DNA of 41,521 bases from IMG/VR virus record IMGVR_UViG_3300031227_000126, positions 1 through 41,521 of that record. One strand, written 5' to 3'. The translations under genes were made by a program, and so were the position numbers. Every line of letters begins with the position of its first letter. Position 1 is the stretch's first letter. The notes below the pieces were generated by a model that searched no databases, was not told the origin of the DNA, and saw only the letters and a list, made by a program, of their open reading frames with translations. Shown one piece after another: positions 7,827-14,568 of the stretch. The stretch is from a virus.

Positions 7827-10091
7827 TCACTCTCCCAGATAAGTAGCTTTAGCTTCTTCAGTTAATGCTATACCCTGATAGATATAGCGTTGAGAACCGT
7901 TAATTGTGGCCCGGCCCTTAACTACAAATGGATAACTCGCAGTGAACCTGCTGAAAAACAGCGGCTTGATCCCAGGCGATCTTCCGTTCCACTTACACCA
8001 GTTACGCCATGTCTCGTACAAAACATTCGTTACTACCTGCGTTTCCTTATTAAATGCGCAACACTCACCGATGAACTCATGGATAGGATTGGAGATTGCC
8101 TTGAACTGATCTACCAAATCGTTTGAGCTTTCAGGTAGCGTGAAGACTTTGTTCTCACGTAGCCGTTTCAGTCCACGTAATGCGAAGTTGATTATCCTGC
8201 CTGCGTCAGCTTCCCGATTGAGTTTGGTCTTCAAGAAGCGATCCTCTTTGCCGATATAGGAATTTTCAAAGTGCAGCAGGTTCAGCCGTGGCTCTAACGC
8301 ATTAGCATGATCGGCGAAAGCTGGTAACTCGTTCATTGCCATTGTAAACCTACATTTCAATTGGACCGTCGGCATCTGTGTTATACCCTTGCGGTTGATA
8401 GTTACAGGATCGCCGCCCACGATTTGTAACAGCTTTTCCAATGCAGCATCGGACTCACGAGCATGCGGAGTTTTAGCATCACCGATTAGTGCAGCGAGTG
8501 TGCCGACCATAGGCTGTAACCCAAAGGGTCCACATAGACTTTGGAAAGTTGACTCACAACACTGCTCATAGCCGAGCATGTGGCGTAAGGCTTCCAGTAC
8601 GGTTGACTTCCCCGATCTTGGACGCCCAGTAAAAATCATCATCTTCTCGTGAGACATGTCCGGTACACAGTTGTACCCCATCCACTCAGCAAGCAGGCTG
8701 ATCTTCTCCTGACCCCCACTGAATATGTCAAGAAGGAAATCGTCCCACAGCTTTGACTCCAAGTTTTCATCGAAGTCATACGGAACAACATTCATGTTGA
8801 AGTAAGCAGGCGTGGGGTCAAGTAAAGTTATCTTGCCCGCCATGTAGTCATCGAAGTTTAGTATCCCATTCCTAAACGGTATGAGGTTCACTGGATCAGG
8901 CCGCGTCTTATCGTCTAACCATGCAGGCGGGTCATATATAATCGGGCACCATTGGTTAAGGGCGTCAAAGATGTCGCTGACCTTAGCACGCGACGGTTTA
9001 TACGGGGCAAGGGTTATGGCCCCTTCGCCGTCAACTTTTTGGTACTGCTTACCGTCAAGAAACCTATACAGACGCCCGCGTAATAATTCTGTAACTTCTT
9101 TCTGGTAACGCCCATCGACATAGTGAAGCCATTGCCCTTTATATAGACGTATAATGGGGAACTTTTCAATTAAGAGTTCACAATCCATCCACGCTTTTGC
9201 TACCGTGTACGCTACGTCGTCCTCAAATATCTCACCAGCAGGTGCAACTGGTGCGTCTTCGATTTTCGCGAGCAGTAAATCTTTTGTTAACCCCGCCTTC
9301 ACCCAGGACCGTAAATCTTTTACGCCGTCAGGTGGCATAAGTTGTATGATATTAGCAGTCAACTTACTTATGGTACGGTAAGCGGATTCCATCCCAGCTT
9401 CGCCTACTCCGGCATCATTTTCTCCGATCACAACAACTGAACGGCTATTCAATGGCATCTTGATTAACAATTTCACTGACTTAGCTGACGGTCTGCCGAT
9501 TGCTACGAAGCCCAAGTCTGTTGCTGCCGCTACGTCTGTCTGACCTTCTACTATGAGTATAGGGAGTTCAGTATTCGGAAGCACGGTTTCGCAATGTGAA
9601 TTCTTAACTCCTTCTGGCCTAAGAATGTGGAGGTAAGTTCCTTCACCGCATTCACATACAGAACCTTCTTCTTGTCCACACAATATAGCGGGGGGGTTCT
9701 CAATGTCCTCAGCCGATACCATACACCATTTAGTTCTACCGCATAACGGGCAAGGCATGCCAGCCGATACTCGTACCCAGTTGTGTCTGCCGGGAACATA
9801 GCGATCACGTTCTTTTCCAAATTCAGGATTAAGTATGTAGGTAAGCCCGCGTTTTGAACCAGTTACTGTACATTTCTTGCCGTTATCAAATCGGCGGATC
9901 AGGCCGACGACCCCACCCGCAGCATCACGTTCTGCGAACACCCAAGATGACCCGGCGAATTCGTAGCCGATACCTATAAGGTCAAGAGCTTCTGATGATA
10001 CACCGAGGTCAGCAGCCAAGCATTCAAGCATAGCAGGATAGACGTTCTGCCGGTATGTCTCGAAGAGTTGTGCAAAGTTTGGCTTTGGCAT
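7827..10091 (-). CDS. Primase-helicase: zinc motif, TOPRIM and SF3/D5-type helicase domains, 754 aa
   Basis: It should make primers and unwind DNA at the phage fork. A cysteine cluster (C114-P-L-C117, C123, C138, C146-x-C148) is a likely zinc-binding module. The TOPRIM domain follows, with ILIVEGQTD (179-186) and VVVIGENDAG (219-228). The C-terminal helicase has Walker A GRPRSGKST (489-497), a Walker B-like TLAALIGDAK (531-540) and the sensor-like RFTMAMNELP (581-590), matching phage/plasmid D5-P4 primase-helicases. An AGGGGT site precedes the start. It is the natural partner of the polymerase encoded upstream in the same leftward block. The lack of a visible AEP/DnaG catalytic core other than TOPRIM leaves the priming mechanism open. 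Confidence 0.88.
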   Translation of the reverse strand: MPKPNFAQLFETYRQNVYPAMLECLAADLGVSSEALDLIGIGYEFAGSSWVFAERDAAGGVVGLIRRFDNGKKCTVTGSKRGLTYILNPEFGKERDRYVPGRHNWVRVSAGMPCPLCGRTKWCMVSAEDIENPPAILCGQEEGSVCECGEGTYLHILRPEGVKNSHCETVLPNTELPILIVEGQTDVAAATDLGFVAIGRPSAKSVKLLIKMPLNSRSVVVIGENDAGVGEAGMESAYRTISKLTANIIQLMPPDGVKDLRSWVKAGLTKDLLLAKIEDAPVAPAGEIFEDDVAYTVAKAWMDCELLIEKFPIIRLYKGQWLHYVDGRYQKEVTELLRGRLYRFLDGKQYQKVDGEGAITLAPYKPSRAKVSDIFDALNQWCPIIYDPPAWLDDKTRPDPVNLIPFRNGILNFDDYMAGKITLLDPTPAYFNMNVVPYDFDENLESKLWDDFLLDIFSGGQEKISLLAEWMGYNCVPDMSHEKMMIFTGRPRSGKSTVLEALRHMLGYEQCCESTFQSLCGPFGLQPMVGTLAALIGDAKTPHARESDAALEKLLQIVGGDPVTINRKGITQMPTVQLKCRFTMAMNELPAFADHANALEPRLNLLHFENSYIGKEDRFLKTKLNREADAGRIINFALRGLKRLRENKVFTLPESSNDLVDQFKAISNPIHEFIGECCAFNKETQVVTNVLYETWRNWCKWNGRSPGIKPLFFSRFTASYPFVVKGRATINGSQRYIYQGIALTEEAKATYLGE

Positions 10092-10100
10092 GTTATACCC

Positions 10101-10496
10101 CTACGATTTTAAGTCGGTCATCGCCATCAGTATGTCATACGATATCGCGTCTGTAATGCTCTTGAGCATAGCACGTATATCTTCATTCCTACTTCTTGCG
10201 AGTCGAAATGGTACATCGGGTTTATACTCGCCATGAATTTCGTGCCCGTTAATAACAAGAGTGTAACAAAAGACGTGGCCCGATAATCCGTCCCTACAAA
10301 ACCATGCGGCTTTGAAATTAAGGATGCTATTCTCGGTGCTACCTATAATAGATGTCACCATTTCTTGCCTTGCTGCCGCTTCCATTTCACGGAGAAGGCG
10401 AACGCTATCATCTGTCGGAGCCTTATGCTCATTGACCTCACGACAGTATGGCATAGCCTCGTTATGAGTCGTATGAAATTGATTAACATGAAACAT
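10101..10496 (-). CDS. Hypothetical protein, 131 aa
   Basis: The start at 10496 is chosen because AAGGGGG lies immediately upstream; a longer frame would run into the tRNA-like element. The protein begins MFHVNQFHTTHNEAM, has a charged helical middle, a probable beta stretch (HVFCYTLVINGHEIHGEY) and a C-terminal helix. It ends 9 bases before the primase start and is probably in the same transcript. Family not recognised. Confidence 0.6.
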   Translation of the reverse strand: MFHVNQFHTTHNEAMPYCREVNEHKAPTDDSVRLLREMEAAARQEMVTSIIGSTENSILNFKAAWFCRDGLSGHVFCYTLVINGHEIHGEYKPDVPFRLARSRNEDIRAMLKSITDAISYDILMAMTDLKS

Positions 10497-10520
10497 GGCT
10501 GCCCCCTTCCAGAAAAACGT

Positions 10521-10603
10521 GATGGCTGACGGGACTCGAACCCGCAACAAGGTCGTGTTTTACGCTTGCAAGCCCTTTGCTTTGCCAGTTAAGCTACAGC
10601 CAC
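10521..10603 (-). tRNA. tRNA-like element with irregular anticodon arm
   Basis: Read on the minus strand, GTGGCTG and CAGCCAT form a 7-bp acceptor stem (one G-T pair). TA separates it from a D arm with GCTT/AAGC stem and a GG in the loop. The T arm is GCGGG-TTCGAGT-CCCGT, with a perfect T loop. The part between, 33 bases, does not fold into a normal 5-bp stem with 7-base loop. CTTGCAA (a proper loop with anticodon TGC, alanine) is present, but the AAGG/CCTT stem pairs only if 12-13 extra bases are ignored. No CCA is encoded. It may be a decayed tRNA, a tRNA with an insertion, or a tRNA-derived signal. It lies between two leftward genes. Confidence 0.55.
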
Positions 10604-10617
10604 CACATTAGTCTAAC

Positions 10618-11469
10618 TTACTTAGCGAAAACACCTACCTCAGAGATCACGGTCTCAGTGATCTTGGACCAGTCAGCGGCCTTGATTGCCTCTTCACTCT
10701 GTCCAGGAGCAACAGCATACATCGCTCTTGTGAAGGCTGTCGCCAACTGCTCATCTGAAACTCCGTCAGCTTTCCTGGTACAACATTCAGCCCATGATCC
10801 TTCATACGTAGCAGTGTCATTAGCTACGGCAACGGGAAGCTCCAGCACTGCGGCTGCGGCTGCTGCCTCAGTCTCTGCGGCCTCGGCTGTAGGAGCAGCG
10901 GGGGGTTTTGGGGCTGCGGCTTTCTTCGTTGTCTTCTTCGTAACGGCCTTCTTCGGAGTAACAGGAAGTGCGGTCGGTGCCTTGGCCGATGCTACTTTCG
11001 GTGCCCCGCCCAGTTTCTTGAGGGCGGCACCATATTTAGCACCCAACGCACCGAGTTCAGCGGCGTCGAGTTTCTTCAAAGAGTTGCCCGGTTCGTCGTT
11101 GTAGCCGCGGATGTTCTGTACCTGCATCGAAGTCTTATCATCGTAAGTATGCTCGGCAACCTCGAACTGAACTTCCGCTCCTTCAAGATCAAGCCCGTTC
11201 AAACCGACGAGAGAAACTCCGTCCCACTCGAATACCCGCATGATATCCTTAGTGTGGAAGATCGGGTTGCCACTCTTACCAAACAGCACGAGATAGCTGG
11301 TAATTTCATTATCCTCTTCCTGGTAAGGCAACCATACTTTCTCTTCGGCGTCATAGAATTCCAACGCACGCATCTTCACCACAAACTGCGGAAGCCCGCT
11401 GCTTGTGGCCCCTACTGCACTCTCCAATACGACACCACGATACGATGCTGCTCTTGTAATCATACTCAT
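10618..11469 (-). CDS. Putative single-stranded DNA-binding/replication accessory protein, 283 aa
   Basis: The N-terminal 125 residues look beta-rich (GLPQFVVKMRALEFYD, ITSYLVLFGKSGNP), as in phage SSB-like proteins that list the DNA bound and its modifications. The middle (about 150-210) is a low-complexity K/A/P/T linker, and the C-terminal 70 residues form a separate helical domain. It directly follows the RecA-like ATPase and its inserted neighbour. In many phages a Sak4-type ATPase is paired with an SSB, which is the main reason for this call; no OB-fold signature is certain. A GGAGA site precedes the ATG. Confidence 0.45.
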   Translation of the reverse strand: MSMITRAASYRGVVLESAVGATSSGLPQFVVKMRALEFYDAEEKVWLPYQEEDNEITSYLVLFGKSGNPIFHTKDIMRVFEWDGVSLVGLNGLDLEGAEVQFEVAEHTYDDKTSMQVQNIRGYNDEPGNSLKKLDAAELGALGAKYGAALKKLGGAPKVASAKAPTALPVTPKKAVTKKTTKKAAAPKPPAAPTAEAAETEAAAAAAVLELPVAVANDTATYEGSWAECCTRKADGVSDEQLATAFTRAMYAVAPGQSEEAIKAADWSKITETVISEVGVFAK

Positions 11470-11498
11470 TTTCTGTCTCCAATAAAAATTAGTTTTTG

Positions 11499-11555
11499 TT
11501 AATCGGCAAACAAGAACTTCCAGATGGAGTCGTCCTTTGCCTCTTCAAAACAGTA
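11499..11555 (-). pseudogene. Remnant of a second RecA-like ATPase C-terminus
   Basis: Directly downstream of the 165-residue gene, a short minus-strand frame reads F-E-E-A-K-D-D-S-I-W-K-F-L-F-A-D-stop. The intact ATPase ends F-D-D-P-K-D-N-S-I-W-T-F-L-F-E-E-G-G-stop. The pattern F-x-x-x-K-D-x-S-I-W-x-F-L-F is shared and both end within four residues, while the DNA has diverged. There is no start codon or ribosome site, so it is not a gene. It looks like the original 3' end of the ATPase gene, displaced by insertion of the intervening gene, or the tail of a deleted paralogue. Confidence 0.7.
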
Positions 11556-11556
11556 T

Positions 11557-12054
11557 TTACTTTTTAATATACATATCAGGATATTCTTCTGGGGGCCAGA
11601 TTTCTTCTTTAGAAAGAACGTCTAACCCACCTGCAAATTTATGAAGTTCTTCAACAGAATCAGAGTCTAACACCTGCTTAAATCTCGCCTTAATTTTGGC
11701 ATCAGGCATAGCTTTCATTATAGTTTTTAACTGAGAAAGAAAGTTCGGGAATTGCGGAGCCTTATCGGAAGTAACGACTAATTTATTATCCCCGATACGC
11801 TCGACAATATCAACAGGAAAATTAAACCCGGTATCTACAACCTGAGATAAGTATTTTAATGAAGAACTCCTACATCGCACGCCAGCATTGAGGTCTAACT
11901 GCTTTAACTGGCCGGGGGTCATTGATTTCCAGTTTCTTGGCCCCACTTTAATCCCTGTTTCATTAAGTATTGCGATAATTTTTTCGACCCTGCTATCGTC
12001 TATATGCCACTCTAATCTTTTAGAATAGTTTATCGTTACAACATTACTCGGCAT
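11557..12054 (-). CDS. Hypothetical protein, 165 aa, apparently inserted gene
   Basis: A strong GGAAGGAGG site precedes ATG 12054, which lies 1 base after the ATPase stop. The protein is soluble and helical, with basic and acidic residues mixed; I recognise no domain. The gene is more A+T-rich than its neighbours. It is flanked by the intact ATPase 3' end upstream and a diverged second copy of that 3' end downstream, which suggests it arrived as a cassette. No HNH, GIY-YIG or LAGLIDADG homing endonuclease motif was seen, so how it arrived is unknown. Confidence 0.65.
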   Translation of the reverse strand: MPSNVVTINYSKRLEWHIDDSRVEKIIAILNETGIKVGPRNWKSMTPGQLKQLDLNAGVRCRSSSLKYLSQVVDTGFNFPVDIVERIGDNKLVVTSDKAPQFPNFLSQLKTIMKAMPDAKIKARFKQVLDSDSVEELHKFAGGLDVLSKEEIWPPEEYPDMYIKK

Positions 12055-12055
12055 G

Positions 12056-12946
12056 CTATCCTCCTTCCTCGAATAAGAACGTCCAAATTGAATTGTCTTT
12101 CGGATCATCAAACGCAACAACAGCTTTATCAGGCCCAAGAGTACGAGACTTCGCTCGGAAGTGAGGCTGCGGGTGTACGAAAACTGCACGTTTATTCTCA
12201 CCGCCCGTAACCTTTCTGTTATCAACAGACAGGAACTGGTAGCCGATACGAAAAATATGATCGGCCCATTCACAGTACAGAGCTTCAATCGACGGGGTAC
12301 CAGAAAATAGACGCGGGCCTTCACGTAGGAAGTCTTCACCACCAGGGTTAGCTACCTTGTTCGGTGCCATCTGAGCGATAATGATGACATTCTTACCACG
12401 GTGGATGAGCGAATCAGCATCTTGCAGGATCAACTTCATAGTATCGTACATGTGGCGATAGCCTTTGTTGTACCCATACCGTATGATGTTATCCATCTTC
12501 GCGCCCTTGTCGTTGGTAATCGTCGCAAGTATATGAGTGACGGCCCACTCTTCAAGGTAAGTCGCTTGATCGAGTACCACTGTCTCATCATCCTGATAAA
12601 TATCGGCAAGCATAGCGGCACGTACATCACCAAAGCATTCTACACCTGGGACGTGACGCAGTTTATTACCTGCTGCATTGATGAGCAATTTACCGCCGTC
12701 ATCTACGCCGATGAACACCGGCTTTGGTGCAAGGCTTGCAAGAGTTGTCTTTCCCATACCCGATTCACCATAGAGCAGAATCCTCTTTCCATCCTTTGAA
12801 GAGTCCCAGTCCGCGATCATAAAATCCTTTGCCGGGATTGCAGTAGCCTTTGCCTTCGGTGCAGCCGGTGGCCGGGCACTTGCTGGACCCTTTGGTTTAC
12901 CCTTAGCTTTGGGCGGCTTCGGTATTTCTCGTTTCTTTACTGCCAT
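12056..12946 (-). CDS. RecA-like (Sak4-type, AAA_24) ATPase/recombinase, 296 aa
   Basis: After a basic proline/alanine-rich tail (1-40) comes a RecA-fold core. Walker A is GESGMGKTT (60-68), Walker B ETVVLD (121-126), and a hydrophobic strand VIIIAQ (187-192) matches the sensor strand with its glutamine. The layout fits phage Sak4 single-strand annealing/recombination ATPases, which work with an SSB and an exonuclease. Here a PD-(D/E)XK nuclease gene lies immediately upstream, overlapping by 44 bases, and an SSB-like gene lies downstream. It could also act as a replication-associated ATPase. Start chosen at the first ATG with AAGGA upstream. Confidence 0.8.
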   Translation of the reverse strand: MAVKKREIPKPPKAKGKPKGPASARPPAAPKAKATAIPAKDFMIADWDSSKDGKRILLYGESGMGKTTLASLAPKPVFIGVDDGGKLLINAAGNKLRHVPGVECFGDVRAAMLADIYQDDETVVLDQATYLEEWAVTHILATITNDKGAKMDNIIRYGYNKGYRHMYDTMKLILQDADSLIHRGKNVIIIAQMAPNKVANPGGEDFLREGPRLFSGTPSIEALYCEWADHIFRIGYQFLSVDNRKVTGGENKRAVFVHPQPHFRAKSRTLGPDKAVVAFDDPKDNSIWTFLFEEGG

Positions 12947-14117
12947 CTTTACGTTCCTTTCTGATTAAATTAGCGGGAAGCTCTCCATCTGGATCGATCC
13001 CATTGTAACACATATCTATGTACTCACAATGATACGTAGCCTCACACTGCTCTTCGCAATGATACCAGCAGCCGAGCTTCTCCATCGCACGCATCGCCTC
13101 AAAGACACCAAGTAGCTCACTGTGTACCCGATCCAATTCAGCGTCGGTCTTAGCAAGTTCCTTACGAGCGAAGTAATACTCAGGACGCTCTGCGATATCG
13201 GCGAGGAGTCTGTGCCCGTACATGTCGGGAGTCTCTTTAATCTTGAACTGTCCTGGTTTAGCCGTAAGCTCAACGTGGGCTATCTTTCCATCTACTACTA
13301 ACGCCAGTAAATCTCCATACGTTTCGCTTACTGTAAATTCTCCGCCGCAGTACTCACCGCTTTCAACAAATTTCTTACTGTCAGCGACGGACAAAAACTT
13401 CGGCTTGATCCCCGGCTTATGGAATACGTCATAATAAAACCCACTGATGTCGCCTTCGATATCCAACTCTGCTCGATCACGAAGTAGCCGGAGGACATAA
13501 GTGTATAGCGAAGTCTGCGTGTCCATCGTCAGCTTACCCCAGTACTTAGAATCCTGGGAGATAGAACTACCAGTAGTCTTATGCTCGACGACCATGTTAC
13601 CGGCATGCTTCACGATCTTGTCGATGATGCCGTCGATCAGCAGGTTAGGAACCATCCGATCTGTGTGCCCAGGAATCGGCGTGGAGAACTTGACCTCAGT
13701 ATGTATGACGTGAAGTGGTTCGTTCTGGTAGTACCAGTTGTAGCCAGCCGCAGCGTACAGTAACTTCGCCCGTTCCACAGCCCAATCTTCGGGAGCTACC
13801 GAGTTAGGAACAAGAGTATAAGCATCATCAATGACCCGTGTTACTGCTGTCATAATGTCATCGGGCACGAGTCCGCCGCCATCACAGATCGGGCAAGAGT
13901 CGAATCCTGGCTTCAACATGTCTACACACGGGCACGAGTCACCCGGCGTCAACGAAATAACTTCCATAATCTTGTGCCAGTTCGTGCCGTATCTAAAGTG
14001 GTCCGGTTCCTCTGCCCGCTTGATGTGCTTGATGTATTTCAAGTAGTACTTATACGGGCATTGTTTGAAGCACGAGATCGCTGTTGCTGATAACCTCCAT
14101 TTTTTTGGACTGCCCAT
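12903..14117 (-). CDS. PD-(D/E)XK exonuclease, RecB/Cas4-like, 404 aa
   Basis: The start SATAISCFKQCPYKYYLKYI is the typical N-terminal helix of Cas4/AddB-type PDDEXK_1 nucleases. Catalytic residues are visible: H48, D162 in LIDGIID, E178-H-K180 in VVEHKTT and Q201-x3-Y205. C20 plus the C-terminal cysteines (CWYHCEEQCEATYHC...C) could hold an iron-sulfur cluster as in Cas4. An extra cysteine module, C62-x-C64...C75-x2-C78-x-G-G-G, is inserted near residue 62 and looks like a zinc loop. An AGGAGA site supports the start. It likely resects DNA ends for the ATPase encoded next. Confidence 0.85.
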   Translation of the reverse strand: MGSPKKWRLSATAISCFKQCPYKYYLKYIKHIKRAEEPDHFRYGTNWHKIMEVISLTPGDSCPCVDMLKPGFDSCPICDGGGLVPDDIMTAVTRVIDDAYTLVPNSVAPEDWAVERAKLLYAAAGYNWYYQNEPLHVIHTEVKFSTPIPGHTDRMVPNLLIDGIIDKIVKHAGNMVVEHKTTGSSISQDSKYWGKLTMDTQTSLYTYVLRLLRDRAELDIEGDISGFYYDVFHKPGIKPKFLSVADSKKFVESGEYCGGEFTVSETYGDLLALVVDGKIAHVELTAKPGQFKIKETPDMYGHRLLADIAERPEYYFARKELAKTDAELDRVHSELLGVFEAMRAMEKLGCWYHCEEQCEATYHCEYIDMCYNGIDPDGELPANLIRKERKDGSKETRNTEAAQS

Positions 14118-14307
14118 TATTGTTCTCCTTATATTCTATGTTTAGTTTAGCAGCTGATTTTTTCGCTGCACTAATTGCCTCTGTTTTATTTAGCCATTGA
14201 GCGTCAGAAGAACACATGCGTTTATGATTGCCCGCGAATATGCCACAGCAATAAAAAAATGAAAAATCGCACCCTTTATATCTCCAAGCCCCCACTTTAA
14301 TATACAT
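14050..14307 (-). CDS. Hypothetical cysteine-containing protein, 85 aa
   Basis: The protein opens MYIKVGAWRYKGCDFSFFYCCG and continues AGNHKRMCSSDAQWLNKTEA, with four cysteines that could bind a metal, then a basic helix. An AAAGGA site lies upstream. The last 68 bases overlap the start of the nuclease gene in another frame, so the final residues carry no independent conservation clue. Family not recognised. Confidence 0.5.
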   Translation of the reverse strand: MYIKVGAWRYKGCDFSFFYCCGIFAGNHKRMCSSDAQWLNKTEAISAAKKSAAKLNIEYKENNNGQSKKMEVISNSDLVLQTMPV

Positions 14308-14319
14308 CAGGTTTCCTTT

Positions 14320-14568
14320 CTAAGATATATAACCGTGGTAAGTATTACGCCGCACTGATAACTCAGCATCGGTAAACACCGGGCTACCGCCAATAAACAA
14401 ACGCCCACACCCAACAAATCGAGGATCATAATCATTAGCTATCATTTCTAATAGCTCATAGAGTATTTCACCTTCAGGCCCATGTAGTATGAGAGGTTCA
14501 CCACGTATACGAGTTGTTCGGCGTAATATCCCGACTCTTCTAATTAGAATCTTTTCTGCCCTGTTCAT
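14320..14568 (-). CDS. Hypothetical protein, 82 aa
   Basis: Its ATG overlaps the DNA polymerase stop as ATGA, so it is likely translated by re-initiation. It is basic at the N-terminus (NRAEKILIRRVGILRRTTRIRG), with an acidic middle and no membrane segment. It shows no known motif. Its place in the polymerase/nuclease operon suggests a replication-linked accessory, by position only. Confidence 0.55.
   Translation of the reverse strand: MNRAEKILIRRVGILRRTTRIRGEPLILHGPEGEILYELLEMIANDYDPRFVGCGRLFIGGSPVFTDAELSVRRNTYHGYIS

Noticed and set aside
10577-11104. Plus-strand 175-residue alanine/serine-rich frame
   Set aside because: Antisense of the K/A/P-rich linker of the 283-residue protein and overlapping the tRNA-like element; no ribosome site.
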